Shown piece by piece: positions 45,513-54,612 of a stretch of DNA of 64,000 nucleotides. This stretch comes from Parasutterella excrementihominis YIT 11859 (lineage in GTDB: Bacteria > Pseudomonadota > Gammaproteobacteria > Burkholderiales > Burkholderiaceae_F): NCBI RefSeq assembly GCF_000205025.1, contig NZ_GL883679.1, positions 28,968 through 92,967 of the forward strand, given 5' to 3'. The number at the start of each line of letters is the position of its first letter. Positions within the stretch are counted from its first letter, which is position 1. The translations under genes were made by a program, and so were the position numbers. The notes under the pieces were generated by a model. The model ran no database searches and was not told the origin of the DNA. It worked only from the letters and a program-made list of their open reading frames with translations.

Positions 45513-46887
45513 ATTTATCCTGTTCGTCCTCAGACGCTGGGGCCTCTTTTCCCGGTTCCGTAGACTGTTCCGAGGGCTCGGGTTTCTTATCCTCGTCCTT
45601 CGAGCCGATCTTGGTCACCAAGATCTGGTCAATCCTGTGACGCTCTACGTCGATGACCTCAAAGCGATATCCGCCGTATTCGATGTGGTCCGTTAACTTC
45701 GGAATCTTACGAAGCATATACATCATGAAGCCGGCCAAGGTTTCATAGGTTTCGTCTTCCGGCAGTTGACCGAAATCGAAAACTCGCTCAACATCGTCGA
45801 TCGGCGTTGCGCCGTCGATCAGCCAAGAGCCGTCAGAACGCTGAACAATCTGGGCCTCGTCCGGCGTCAGAACGAATTCGCCCATGACGGTGCTCATAAT
45901 GTCGTTCAAGGTAATCACACCGACGGTCAAAGCGTATTCATTCAGCACCACCGCAAAGTCGGAGCGCTGGGTTTTAAAGAGATCGAGGACTTCGGATAAT
46001 GTCAGCGAATCAGGGACGGCGGGAAGAGAGGAAATGCAGTTTTGATCTTTGAGAGAAAAAGTCTTCCCTTCAATCACTCTGCGAAGGATATCTTTGGAAT
46101 CCACATAGCCTATGACGTGGTCAATATCCCGGTCGCATACGGGGAATTTATTGTGGGGGCTGGAAGCAATCTTCTTTGCGATACTTTCATAGCTCTCATC
46201 GAGCGTGAAGTACACAACATATTCACGTGCAGTCATCGCGCTCGGCACCAAGCGGCTTTCCAAGTCCATCACGTTTTCAATCGCAGCCTGTTCGCTCGGC
46301 GCGATCAGGCCGGCAGCCGCTCCCGCGTCTACCGTCGCGACGATATCTTCACTGGTAATTTTGTTTTTGTTTTGAGTCGGAAGACCAAAGAGCTTCATGA
46401 GCGCATTGGAAATAACCGTCAGAAGCCAAACGAACGGTTTCAAAACTTTGATGAGCACCTGCATTGAACCGATCAGGCGTACGGAAATTTTCTCCGGATT
46501 CGTCAGACCTATGCGTTTCGGCAAGAGATCGGCAAAGATAATGAACAACATCGTGATCAGGAGGAATGAGCACAAAAACGACGTTGTCTCTAGATACTGT
46601 GCGGGAACAAACCATTTGAACAGACCGGCAAACACATCTGTGAAAGCGGCTTCACCGACGATACCGCCTAGAATGGCGACCGCATTAATGCCGATTTGAA
46701 TAACAGAGAAAAACGGTCCCGGTTTTTCCTGCAGATTGATGACTTCCTGAGCGCGCTTATCACCGTTCTCGGCCATTTGAGTCAGTCTGACTCGGCGAGA
46801 ACCGGCTAGAGAGATTTCCGATATGGCGAAGTAGGCGGCCGCCACGATCAGAGCGAAGATAGATAGAAGTTTTAAAGATAAATCCAT
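45511..46887 (-). CDS. CNNM/CorC-HlyC family membrane protein with CBS domains
   Basis: The 458 residues have an N-terminal DUF21/CNNM membrane domain with about four helices (LLSIFALIVAAAYFAISEIS onward). A pair of CBS domains follows (MTAREYVVYF region and LNEYALTVGVITLNDI), then a C-terminal CorC_HlyC domain ending RFEVIDVERHRIDQILV. Such proteins are linked to magnesium or cation homeostasis; older hemolysin names are misleading. The tail after about 435 is acidic and low-complexity. It appears monocistronic. Confidence 0.85.
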   Translation of the reverse strand: MDLSLKLLSIFALIVAAAYFAISEISLAGSRRVRLTQMAENGDKRAQEVINLQEKPGPFFSVIQIGINAVAILGGIVGEAAFTDVFAGLFKWFVPAQYLETTSFLCSFLLITMLFIIFADLLPKRIGLTNPEKISVRLIGSMQVLIKVLKPFVWLLTVISNALMKLFGLPTQNKNKITSEDIVATVDAGAAAGLIAPSEQAAIENVMDLESRLVPSAMTAREYVVYFTLDESYESIAKKIASSPHNKFPVCDRDIDHVIGYVDSKDILRRVIEGKTFSLKDQNCISSLPAVPDSLTLSEVLDLFKTQRSDFAVVLNEYALTVGVITLNDIMSTVMGEFVLTPDEAQIVQRSDGSWLIDGATPIDDVERVFDFGQLPEDETYETLAGFMMYMLRKIPKLTDHIEYGGYRFEVIDVERHRIDQILVTKIGSKDEDKKPEPSEQSTEPGKEAPASEDEQDK

Positions 46888-46959
46888 GTTTGTTCTTTCC
46901 TTTCCCGTATAAGCCTACCAAAAGGAACGTCCAAACATAAGAAGATTCAGCGATTTCTC

Positions 46960-47265
46960 TTACAAGTAAGGATTGATGTTCCCAAGCTGGTAATGTCTGA
47001 TTTGATCCTTGAGCGCATCGGCTTCGGCCATGTAATGGATCAATAGCGCCAATGCGTCACTCTGGAGATCAAAGGTTCTGCGCAGTCTGGCTGCCTTACG
47101 AATCACCAAAAAACTGCGGGAGACATATCGGCCGTGGTCTAAAAATTCATCTAACGCGCCCAGATCTTTAATCTCATTAAAAATCTCGGCGGGCAGCCCG
47201 CTTACTTCCTGCAGTTCTTCGGGACTGAACGTGGTCTGCACTTCTGTAACAATCATCTGACTCAT
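46960..47265 (-). CDS. cbpM: Chaperone modulator CbpM
   Basis: CbpM is a small MerR-like helix-turn-helix protein that binds the J-domain of CbpA and inhibits it. The 101 residues include FSPEELQEVSGLPAEIFNEI and the helical middle LVIRKAARLRRTFDLQ, typical of the family. It follows cbpA by 10 bases, the usual cbpA-cbpM order. A second possible ATG lies three codons in. Confidence 0.85.
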   Translation of the reverse strand: MSQMIVTEVQTTFSPEELQEVSGLPAEIFNEIKDLGALDEFLDHGRYVSRSFLVIRKAARLRRTFDLQSDALALLIHYMAEADALKDQIRHYQLGNINPYL

Positions 47266-47275
47266 CGTTTATCTC

Positions 47276-48211
47276 CTACAGGTTTTCTCTCGGGTTGAAT
47301 TTCGAGGCTTCGGCTATCTTCTGATAGAGCTCTTTCACCTCGTCAGAAGGAGCAGGCGGAACAACGATCGAGATCAGCAAATACATGTCGCCTGCCGGTC
47401 CTTTCTTGTTCGGGAAGCCCTTGCCGCCGATACGAATCTTCTGTCCTGCCTTGGCGCCAGCCGGAATCTTGACGGAAATCTTTCCGCCGGAGAGCGTCGG
47501 CACAACGACCTCAGCGCCTAAAACAGCCTCAAAGTCGGCCAGAGGAACCGTCTGATAGACGTCTCTTCCTTCAACCTTAAAGCGGCCCTCTTCAATGATG
47601 TTGATGGTGATGTACAGGTTCCCGTTCGAACCGCCGTTGTAGCCCGGACCGCCCTTGCCTGTCACTCTCATCTTCTGTCCGTCGATCGTGCCAGCCGGAA
47701 CCTTAATTTCTAAGGTCTTAGTGACATGGCGTACCCGACCGTCAGTCGTTTCTTCAGGCTCGCGCAGAGAAATGCTTACGGTCGTTCCGTTAAAGGCCTG
47801 CTCAGGAGTAATTTGAACTTCTGCGTTCAGATCCTCACCAGCCTGCGGACGTGCGGCACGGGCTCCGCCTCCCATATGAGAGAACAAATCAGCAAAATCG
47901 AATCCGCCGCCGCCAAAATCAAAGCCTTCAAAGCCGTGGGAAGCACCGCCTCCGAAACCGCCCCATCCGGGTGGCGGTTCAAAGCTGCTGCCTTCTCTGC
48001 GCTGGCCGAGTTGGTCATAAGCGGCCTTCTTTTCCGGATCGGACAGGGTTTGGTAGGCCTCGTTCACATCCTTGAACTTGGCTTCAGCATCCTTTTCTTT
48101 GGAGACATCCGGGTGATATTTATGTGCCAGTTTCCGGAAAGCCTTTTTAATATCGGCTTCCGAAGCCGAGCGATCCACGCCTAAAATTTTGTAGTAATCC
48201 TTGTATTCCAT
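47276..48211 (-). CDS. cbpA: DnaJ-class co-chaperone CbpA
   Basis: CbpA is a DnaK co-chaperone and curved-DNA-binding protein. The 311 residues show a J-domain ([20 protein letters not shown] with the HPD motif in [11 protein letters not shown]). A Gly/Phe-rich linker follows ([18 protein letters not shown]), then the two-part DnaJ C-terminal substrate domain. The Cys-rich zinc finger of DnaJ is absent, which separates CbpA from DnaJ. AAGGGA precedes the ATG. It diverges from the amino-acid transporter genes. Confidence 0.92.
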   Translation of the reverse strand: MEYKDYYKILGVDRSASEADIKKAFRKLAHKYHPDVSKEKDAEAKFKDVNEAYQTLSDPEKKAAYDQLGQRREGSSFEPPPGWGGFGGGASHGFEGFDFGGGGFDFADLFSHMGGGARAARPQAGEDLNAEVQITPEQAFNGTTVSISLREPEETTDGRVRHVTKTLEIKVPAGTIDGQKMRVTGKGGPGYNGGSNGNLYITINIIEEGRFKVEGRDVYQTVPLADFEAVLGAEVVVPTLSGGKISVKIPAGAKAGQKIRIGGKGFPNKKGPAGDMYLLISIVVPPAPSDEVKELYQKIAEASKFNPRENL

Positions 48212-48404
48212 AACAAGTCCCTTGTGTGATCGTCTCAGTGTGTACCTTTTAACGCGAATTAATCTCCCGACCGTCTAAAAATGGGTATCTATTCGATAAT
48301 TCCGCTGAGATGAAATGCGGTACCCACAAGTTTTCCCTCAAAGACGGTTGAAGCGGGTTTCAATGTGTTAAAAATTAATCATCTTTCCAACCGGAGAATC
48401 TCAA

Positions 48405-49427
48405 ATGAATCAAACCATTCTGGCCGGCGCCTTATCGGCCGTATCCCTCTCTCTTGCCGCCCCTGCTTTCGCAGGTCCGGTCTTAGACAAAGTTAAGGCA
48501 AACGATGTTGTCGTATGCGGCGTCAACACCGCTGCACCCGGCTTCTCTAATGCGGACAGCAAAGGCAATTGGACGGGCTTGGACGTCGATTACTGCCGTG
48601 CATTGGCCGCAGCAGTTCTGGGCGACGCCAATAAAGTTAAATTCGTTCCTCTGAACTCCCCGCAGCGTTTCTCCGCTCTTCAGGCCGGTGAAGTCGATGT
48701 GCTTGCCAGAAATACAACCTGGAATCTGACCCGTGATGCTTCTTTGGGCGCTGTCTTTGTGGGAACCAACTATTACGATGGTCAAGGCTTCTTAGTTCCT
48801 AAAAAATTAAACGTAAAATCCGCTAAGCAGCTCAACGGCGCCACTATCTGTGTCCAATCCGGAACCAGCAGCGAGCCCAGCGTCGCCGACTACTTCAAGT
48901 CTCACGGCATGAAGTACAAAGCCGTTCTTTTCGACACCACGGAAGCCACTCAGGGCGCTTTCCTCTCCGGCAGATGTCAGGTCTACACAACCGATATGAG
49001 TGACCTGGCCGGTGCAAGAACAAAAGCAGCTAATCCGGATGATTACGTCATCCTGCCTGAAGTCATTTCTAAAGAACCGCTCGGACCTTCAGTCCGCCGC
49101 GGCGATAACGAATGGTTCCAGATCGCCCGCTGGGTGCTGAATGCATTCATCGAAGCAGAAGAAAAAGGCATCACTCAGGCTAATGCAGATGAGCTCCGCA
49201 AGACTTCGACCGATCCGAACGTGAAACGCCTCCTCGGCTCTGGCGAAGATATGGGCAAACTCCTCGGCCTGGATAAAGATTGGTCTTACCGCATCGTTAA
49301 ACAGGTCGGTAACTACGGTGAAAGTTTTGAAAGAAACTTAGGGCCTAAGACTCCGCTGGCACTTCCCCGCGGAATCAATAACCAGTGGACCAACGGCGGC
49401 ATCCTCTACGCGCCTCCCGTCCGTTAA
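48405..49427 (+). CDS. General L-amino-acid ABC transporter substrate-binding protein (AapJ/BztA type)
   Basis: This periplasmic binding protein of 340 residues starts with a signal peptide (cleavage likely after APAFA, about residue 24). The mature start VVCGVNTAAPGFSNADSKG and the WTGLDVDYCRALAAAVLGD, NTTWNLTRDASLGA and TICVQSGTSSEPS motifs match AapJ/BztA, which capture glutamate and other L-amino acids. CCGGAG precedes the ATG. A nested hairpin and two permease genes follow. Confidence 0.92.
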   Translation: MNQTILAGALSAVSLSLAAPAFAGPVLDKVKANDVVVCGVNTAAPGFSNADSKGNWTGLDVDYCRALAAAVLGDANKVKFVPLNSPQRFSALQAGEVDVLARNTTWNLTRDASLGAVFVGTNYYDGQGFLVPKKLNVKSAKQLNGATICVQSGTSSEPSVADYFKSHGMKYKAVLFDTTEATQGAFLSGRCQVYTTDMSDLAGARTKAANPDDYVILPEVISKEPLGPSVRRGDNEWFQIARWVLNAFIEAEEKGITQANADELRKTSTDPNVKRLLGSGEDMGKLLGLDKDWSYRIVKQVGNYGESFERNLGPKTPLALPRGINNQWTNGGILYAPPVR

Positions 49428-49452
49428 TCGATTCCGTTTTTGATTTATATTT

Positions 49453-49489
49453 GATTGCGGCACTGAATCTCGAGATTCCTGCCGCAATT
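49453..49489 (+). other. Nested stem-loop between the binding-protein and permease genes
   Basis: An outer stem ATTGCGGCA/TGCCGCAAT (49454-49462 with 49480-49488) encloses a perfect inner palindrome GAATCT-CG-AGATTC (49465-49478). No T-run follows. The place fits a 3' stabilising element that lets the binding protein be made in excess over the permeases (inference from other ABC operons). Confidence 0.6.
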
Positions 49490-49520
49490 CCGCAGTATTA
49501 AAAACCAGTTAGTACAGATA

Positions 49521-50681
49521 ATGAATCACCCGCACGGTGACGCCGCTTGGCACAGAAGAGAAGCGAGCAGAAAGCGCAAGGCATTTATTTGGCAGTCGGC
49601 CATTCTTGTTGTCCTCACCATCATTTTCGGCAGCTTCATCTTTAATATTTCTGCCAATCTCGCGGCTAGAAATATCCATTCCGGTTTCGCCTTTCTTCAT
49701 GAACAGGCAGGTTTTGAAATAGGTGAGTCTCTCATCTCCTTTAGTTCTACGGAAGCTTATTTCAAAGCCTTTCTTGTCGGGCTGCTCAATACCATTAAGG
49801 TTTCCGTCGTATCCATCATTACGGCGACAGTGCTCGGCGTCATCATCGGCTTAATGAGGCTGTCCAAACATCCTCTTTTGAAGTTTCTGGGCGCGGCCCA
49901 CGTCGAGTTTTATCGCAACATTCCATTGATTGTTCAGCTGCTGCTCATCTACTTAATCATTACCGAGCTTCTCCCCGACTCCATGGAGGCGGTGAATTTC
50001 GGATCATGGGGTCTGCTTTCCAAGGCAGGGCTCCAATTTGCCGTACCGGCTTCGAACAGCACGGCTTGCACCTGGTCCTTTGTCGCGGCTGGCTTAGCTT
50101 TCTTCTTAACCCGACCGCTTTTCCTCAAGATTTACACAGGTTTAATTTCGACGGTTTTCTCGCTTTCGACAGCGCTTGTTGTCGGAGGTGCTGCCTGGCT
50201 GTGCTTCGGGATCTTCGGCGGATGGTCCAAACCGGAACTGCAGGGATTCGCAATCGAAGGAGGCGCCTCCCTCTCGCCGGAATTTTTAGCGCTTTGGATC
50301 GGACTGACATTCTTTACCTCTTCGTCTATCGCCGAAATTATCCGAGCAGGTGTATTAGCCGTGCCGAGAGGACAGTGGCATGCCGCTGAGGCGCTCGGAA
50401 TGACGCGCTTGGAAGCTATCAGCTACGTCATTTTTCCGCAGGCTCTGAAGCTTGCCATCCCTCCCTTGGCAAGCCAATACATGAACCTCACGAAAAACTC
50501 TTCTTTAGCTGTCGTCGTAGGCTATCCGGATTTGGTTTCCATCGGCAACTCGACCATCAACCTCAACGGCCAGGCGCTGGAAGTCATCGTCATCATCATG
50601 TCTGTTTATCTGTTCTTAAACTTGGTGATCTCTGTCGTGATGAACAGCATCAACAGAATTGTTATTAGGGGAAGCCGATGA
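49521..50681 (+). CDS. Amino-acid ABC transporter permease (AapQ/BztB type)
   Basis: This is an inner-membrane permease of 386 residues. A first membrane segment lies near residues 20-42, a set of helices surrounds the insertion typical of AapQ/BztB, and a conserved EAA loop (QWHAAEALGMTRLEAISYVI followed by FPQAL) would contact the ATPase. LLNTIKVSVVSIITATVLG marks the HisMQ-type core. It overlaps the next permease gene by 4 bases. Confidence 0.9.
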   Translation: MNHPHGDAAWHRREASRKRKAFIWQSAILVVLTIIFGSFIFNISANLAARNIHSGFAFLHEQAGFEIGESLISFSSTEAYFKAFLVGLLNTIKVSVVSIITATVLGVIIGLMRLSKHPLLKFLGAAHVEFYRNIPLIVQLLLIYLIITELLPDSMEAVNFGSWGLLSKAGLQFAVPASNSTACTWSFVAAGLAFFLTRPLFLKIYTGLISTVFSLSTALVVGGAAWLCFGIFGGWSKPELQGFAIEGGASLSPEFLALWIGLTFFTSSSIAEIIRAGVLAVPRGQWHAAEALGMTRLEAISYVIFPQALKLAIPPLASQYMNLTKNSSLAVVVGYPDLVSIGNSTINLNGQALEVIVIIMSVYLFLNLVISVVMNSINRIVIRGSR

Positions 50682-51778
50682 AACAGCCTCAAAATGCTTT
50701 CCCCGCCAACCTCTGGAGATCGTTTTTCTACTCTCCGGTTGCGTCCGTTGTGACGATCGGTTTGTTCCTCCTTATCGGAGCGGCAGGCTGGTATGCCTGG
50801 AAATGGGGTGTTGCGGACGCCATTTTCAGAGCTGACTTTAAAGCATGCATGAACAATCATGACGGGGCCTGCTGGGGCTTCGTCGCGGAGAAATGGCGCT
50901 TAATCTTATTCGGCCGCTTCCCTTACGACGAACAATGGAGAGCCGCAGCAGCAACCGGCGGTGTTATCTTGATGCTCGTCATCTCGGCTTTCCCTCAGCT
51001 TTGGAACCGCACCGGCTGCAAAATCCTGACGGCCGGCTGGATTCTTGCCCTCGGCGCCTTTTTCGTGCTGATGCTGGGCGGCTGTTTCGGCCTTTCAAAA
51101 ATTGATCCGGACTACTGGGGCGGTCTGCCGCTGACAATTATTCTGACGCTTTTCGGTATGACGGCGTCCACTCCGCTGGGTATCCTTCTCGCTCTCGGAC
51201 GGCGCTCCAAAATGTCCGCTATCCGGATGCTTTGCATCGGTTACATTGAACTCGTGCGCGGTGTCCCCTTAATTACCGTTTTATTTGTTGCCTCCTTCAT
51301 CTTCCCGCTGATTCTCCCGCCCGGTTTTAGGATCGATGCGTTTTGGAGAATTGTGATCGGTATCGTCCTTTTCCAAACGGCTTACATGGCAGAGACCATT
51401 CGAGGCGGTCTCCAGACGATTCCTAAAGGACAATATGAGGCAGCCGCGTCACTGGGTCTTTCAAAATATCAAATCTACACTTCGGTGATCCTCCCGCAGG
51501 CATTGGTCACCGTCATCCCGGCGTTTGTGAATAATCTGCTCTCGACGTTTATGGATACATCCTTAGTGACCATCGTCTCCATGTACGACTTGACCGGCAG
51601 TCTGCGTCTTGCTTTGGGCGATCCCAATTGGCGCAATTTCTTCTTAGAAGGCTATCTGTTTATTGCCATCATTTACTTCGTATTCAGCCTGATCATGTCT
51701 CGGTACAGCATCTGGCTGGAAAAACGTATTCAGCGCAGCAAAGAACAAGCCGCGCTCTCAGCAAAAAAGGAACATTAA
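50678..51778 (+). CDS. Amino-acid ABC transporter permease (AapM/BztC type)
   Basis: This is the second permease of the pair, 366 residues. It has early hydrophobic segments near 20-40 and 95-145 and the HisMQ core (GGLPLTIILTLFGMTASTPL). The EAA loop is QYEAAASLGLSKYQIYTSVI with LPQAL, and the following FVNNLLSTFMDTSLVTIVS is typical of AapM/BztC. AGGGGAAG precedes the ATG. The ATPase gene that normally follows is absent; an AtaL-like gene comes next. Confidence 0.9.
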   Translation: MKQPQNAFPANLWRSFFYSPVASVVTIGLFLLIGAAGWYAWKWGVADAIFRADFKACMNNHDGACWGFVAEKWRLILFGRFPYDEQWRAAAATGGVILMLVISAFPQLWNRTGCKILTAGWILALGAFFVLMLGGCFGLSKIDPDYWGGLPLTIILTLFGMTASTPLGILLALGRRSKMSAIRMLCIGYIELVRGVPLITVLFVASFIFPLILPPGFRIDAFWRIVIGIVLFQTAYMAETIRGGLQTIPKGQYEAAASLGLSKYQIYTSVILPQALVTVIPAFVNNLLSTFMDTSLVTIVSMYDLTGSLRLALGDPNWRNFFLEGYLFIAIIYFVFSLIMSRYSIWLEKRIQRSKEQAALSAKKEH

Positions 51779-51782
51779 CGCC

Positions 51783-52304
51783 ATGGCTTTAAAAGAGGTT
51801 TTTCAACACAGCATCGCTTTGAGCGATATCGATCCCGAACTGACAGGCGTAACCCGTAAACAGGTTTGGGATGCCCTCAAGACGGCCTATCTGAACCGAC
51901 ACGAATACCTGGACTTCTTCCTCGACAGCAAGCCGTTAAAGAGTGAAACAGTCGGAGAAAAGGAGAAGATCGACCTGGAAATCAAACTTTCCGGTCAAAA
52001 CGGCGGTCAAACCATCGTTGAACACCATGAACTAGATCCGGAAAAATCCATCACAACGACGATTGACGCGACAGCCGCCGGTGCGGAATCACAGTTAAGG
52101 ATCGTTTTGGAAGAAGCTTCCGAAGGCTACGCACTGAGCTTTACGTATTCGCAGAATTTGGACGAAACTCAGCCCGAACCGTCACCGGAAGAAAAAGAAT
52201 ACCGTCAGTTCTTATACCGAGCTTGGGCTTGGAAGGACGGAGAGGTGTGCAAGGCCATCGCGGCCCAGCTGGACAAAGATACGAGCGTTGCCTCCGTCCA
52301 ATAA
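51783..52304 (+). CDS. AtaL-like SRPBCC (DUF1857-type) protein
   Basis: This 173-residue cytosolic protein resembles the DUF1857/AtaL-like branch of the START-like SRPBCC fold. The typical opening is FQHSIALSDIDPE followed by LTRKQ-type TRKQVWDALKTAY, then alternating beta strands. The C-terminal helix is QFLYRAWAWKDGEVCKAIA. Such folds bind small hydrophobic ligands, but the role here is unknown. It starts 4 bases after the permease, so it is cotranscribed, in the place of the missing ATPase. Confidence 0.6.
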   Translation: MALKEVFQHSIALSDIDPELTGVTRKQVWDALKTAYLNRHEYLDFFLDSKPLKSETVGEKEKIDLEIKLSGQNGGQTIVEHHELDPEKSITTTIDATAAGAESQLRIVLEEASEGYALSFTYSQNLDETQPEPSPEEKEYRQFLYRAWAWKDGEVCKAIAAQLDKDTSVASVQ

Positions 52305-52320
52305 AAGTTTTAAAAATACC

Positions 52321-52350
52321 GAAGGGGCCGCAATGCGGCCCCTTCTTCAT
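52321..52350. terminator. Bidirectional terminator after the ABC transporter operon
   Basis: A perfect 11-bp stem GAAGGGGCCGC/GCGGCCCCTTC with an AAT loop (52321-52345) lies between the convergent AtaL-like gene and ahpC. T-richness downstream is modest. Confidence 0.85.
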
Positions 52351-52372
52351 TCAATTCCGAATAATTTCAGAA

Positions 52373-52936
52373 TTAGATCTTGCCGACCAAATCAATGGAG
52401 GGCTTCAGAGTCTTCTGACCGGGTTTCCATTTAGCCGGGCAAACCATTCCGGGATTTGCTTCGACGAACTGGGCAGCCTGAACCTTACGGAGAAGTTCTT
52501 TGGCGTCGCGGCCGATGCCTTCGTCATGAATTTCGCAGATAACGATACGGCCCTCGGGGTTGATCACGAATGTACCGCGCTGAGCAAGACCGGCGCTTTC
52601 GATCATAACGCCGAAGTTGCGGGTCATCTGGCCTGTCGGATCGCCGAGCATCGGGAATTCGACTTTCTTGATGGCCTCGGAAGAATCGTGCCAGGCCTTG
52701 TGTGTGAAGTGTGTATCGGTGGAAACGGAATAAATTTCACAGCCAATCTTCTTGAACTCTGCATAGTTATCAGCCAGATCCTCAAGCTCGGTCGGGCAGA
52801 CGAACGTGAAGTCAGCCGGGTAGAAGAAAACCACGGACCACTTGCCTTTCAGGTCTGCGTCTGTGATTTTTTTGAATTCGAAGCCTTGGAAGGCCTCGAC
52901 GCTGAAAGACTGAAGCTGGGTGCCTACTAAAGACAT
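52373..52936 (-). CDS. ahpC: Alkyl hydroperoxide reductase subunit AhpC (2-Cys peroxiredoxin)
   Basis: AhpC reduces H2O2 and organic peroxides. At 187 residues it has family length. The peroxidatic Cys is in DFTFVCPTELEDLA (about residue 47) and the resolving Cys in GMVCPAKWKPG (about 166). AAAGGAG gives a strong ribosome site. No ahpF or reductase gene is adjacent, so its electron donor is encoded elsewhere. A good sigma-70-like promoter lies upstream. Confidence 0.96.
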   Translation of the reverse strand: MSLVGTQLQSFSVEAFQGFEFKKITDADLKGKWSVVFFYPADFTFVCPTELEDLADNYAEFKKIGCEIYSVSTDTHFTHKAWHDSSEAIKKVEFPMLGDPTGQMTRNFGVMIESAGLAQRGTFVINPEGRIVICEIHDEGIGRDAKELLRKVQAAQFVEANPGMVCPAKWKPGQKTLKPSIDLVGKI

Positions 52937-52969
52937 GAGTATTACTCCTTTAAAAAAGTTTGTTACTGC

Positions 52970-52998
52970 AAGATAGAGTAATTGAGAGGGTTTCGCAA
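52970..52998 (-). promoter_or_regulatory. Candidate sigma-70 promoter for ahpC
   Basis: On the minus strand TTGCGA (52998-52993) is followed after exactly 17 bases by TATCTT (52975-52970), about 35 bases before the ahpC ATG. No OxyR operator was recognised. Confidence 0.45.
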
Positions 52999-53118
52999 CC
53001 TTAAAAATTCATTTTGGGTTCGCTTAGCTCCTCCCCTCCCTGTTTTCGTTAATTTCTCTATATTTTTCAAATAATTAACATTTAGAAATAGATAGAAGAT
53101 TTTGTAACTCGATATTTC

Positions 53119-53147
53119 TTGTTAAATCACCCACTTACAGCTATTAT
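53119..53147 (+). promoter_or_regulatory. Candidate sigma-70 promoter for the M20 peptidase gene
   Basis: TTGTTA (53119-53124) and TATTAT (53142-53147) are 17 bases apart in an AT-rich 244-base spacer, and AGGAG precedes the ATG at 53181. The rest of the spacer shows nothing else distinct. Confidence 0.55.
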
Positions 53148-53180
53148 CAAAAGCTCGTTTCTTTATTTTTAGGAGCTTAC

Positions 53181-54473
53181 ATGTCCGGTCCATTGCCAAA
53201 AGAAGCCCCGGTTCTGCCACCTCTTCCCGAAAGTGTTAATGAAACTTTCAAAATCCTGGAAAACAATCCCGTCGTTAAAGATGCCCTGAAACAAATTAAA
53301 GAAGAAGAGCAGCTCACCATGGCCGACCAGATCGCCCTGACAGAGATCGAAGCTCCTCCTTTCCATGAAGAAGTCAGAGCCGCTTACTTCGCAGAGAGAC
53401 TCCGTGAACTGGGTCTGACCAATGTCCGCATTGATAAGGAAGGCAACGTTATCGGCATTCGTCCGGGCAAAGGAAACGGCCCGCGTTTAGTTTTAGGCGC
53501 CCATCTCGATACCGTCTTCCCTGCCGGAACAAACGTAAAAGTCCGACAGGAAGGTACGAAGTACTACGCGCCCGGAATCTCGGATGACGCCCGCGGCTTA
53601 GCTGTTGTGTTGGAAGTACTGCGTACCCTTCAGAATTCCAATATCCGAACCGAAGGAGATTTGCTCTTCATCGGAAGCGTGGGAGAAGAAGGCAACGGTG
53701 ACCTGCGCGGCGGAAAATATTTGTTCTCTTCTAAAGAGGAACATATCGACGGTTTTATTTCCGTGGACTCTGCCTGTGTGGCACAGCTTCTTCACGGTTC
53801 TACCGGCTCCCGCCGTTTCCGCGTCACCTATGAAGGACCCGGAGGACACAGCTGGGCTACATTCGGCATTCCCAGTGCCACGCACGCATTAGGCCGCGCC
53901 ATTGCAAAAATTGCCGACCTCAATGTGCCTGAAACACCGAAAACAACTTTTACTGTCGGTACCGTTGTCGGCGGCTCTACCGTTAACTCCATCGCGGCAA
54001 AAGCCACGATGGAAATTGACACGCGCTCCATCAACAATGATGAGCTGAACAAAATTGTTGATCAGGTTCTTCCTCTTTTGACGGAAGCTTGCGAAGAAGA
54101 AAACAAACACTGGAACGCAGCTGAGGAAAATAAGATTAAGGTCATTATCGATCCGATCGGACATCGTCCTGCCGGAGATCAGCCTGACTCCAGTCCGGTT
54201 CTTTTGGCTGCACGCGGCGCAATGAAAGCTGTCGGCATTGAGCTGCGCTCCTATGACTGCGCTAGCACCGATCAAAATGTTCCGCTTAGCTTAGGCATTC
54301 CCGCAACCACGATCGGCGGAGGCGGATCCGAAGGACACAACCACAGCCTGACGGAATGGTATGACTCGACTGACTCTTACCTCGGTCCGCAGTTGGCGCT
54401 CATGACGGTTCTTTCGCTCGTCGGTTTGGAAGGCGAGACTAAACCTCTGCTTCCGAAGCGCAGCGCTTCCTAA
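53181..54473 (+). CDS. M20 family metallopeptidase
   Basis: This cytosolic zinc peptidase has 430 residues. Metal ligands and catalytic residues appear as GAHLDTVFP (His, Asp), ISDDARGLA (bridging Asp), VGEEGNGD (Glu-Glu), ISVDSAC (Asp) and GGGGSEGHNHSLTEWY (late His). The dimerisation domain lies between about 205 and 320. It resembles the tripeptidase T / ArgE side of M20 more than the dipeptidase encoded at 13335. The substrate is not known. A terminator follows. Confidence 0.85.
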   Translation: MSGPLPKEAPVLPPLPESVNETFKILENNPVVKDALKQIKEEEQLTMADQIALTEIEAPPFHEEVRAAYFAERLRELGLTNVRIDKEGNVIGIRPGKGNGPRLVLGAHLDTVFPAGTNVKVRQEGTKYYAPGISDDARGLAVVLEVLRTLQNSNIRTEGDLLFIGSVGEEGNGDLRGGKYLFSSKEEHIDGFISVDSACVAQLLHGSTGSRRFRVTYEGPGGHSWATFGIPSATHALGRAIAKIADLNVPETPKTTFTVGTVVGGSTVNSIAAKATMEIDTRSINNDELNKIVDQVLPLLTEACEEENKHWNAAEENKIKVIIDPIGHRPAGDQPDSSPVLLAARGAMKAVGIELRSYDCASTDQNVPLSLGIPATTIGGGGSEGHNHSLTEWYDSTDSYLGPQLALMTVLSLVGLEGETKPLLPKRSAS

Positions 54474-54495
54474 GCTCTTTTCCCTTGACCGTTCG

Positions 54496-54533
54496 GAACC
54501 CGCCGCTCAGCAGAGGCGGGTTCTTTGCTTTTT
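54496..54533 (+). terminator. Terminator after the M20 peptidase gene
   Basis: The stem GAACCCGCC/GGCGGGTTC (54496-54504 with 54515-54523) is followed by an interrupted T-run TTTGCTTTTT. Confidence 0.85.
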
Positions 54534-54612
54534 GGGAACAAAGCTGCGGCGGAAAAGCTAGCCTTCATTTGTTTAGGCTACACTTCCCGAATCGATAACT
54601 TCTTTATGGAAA

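Noticed and set aside
48348..48376. TTGAAG with a downstream A/T-rich box before the amino-acid binding-protein gene
   Set aside because: The -10 candidate matches TATAAT at too few positions at 17-base spacing.
48212..48404. Possible sigma-32 promoter for cbpA (ACCCATTT box on the minus strand)
   Set aside because: The -10-like box is good, but no CTTGAA-like -35 lies at the right distance, so it was not called.
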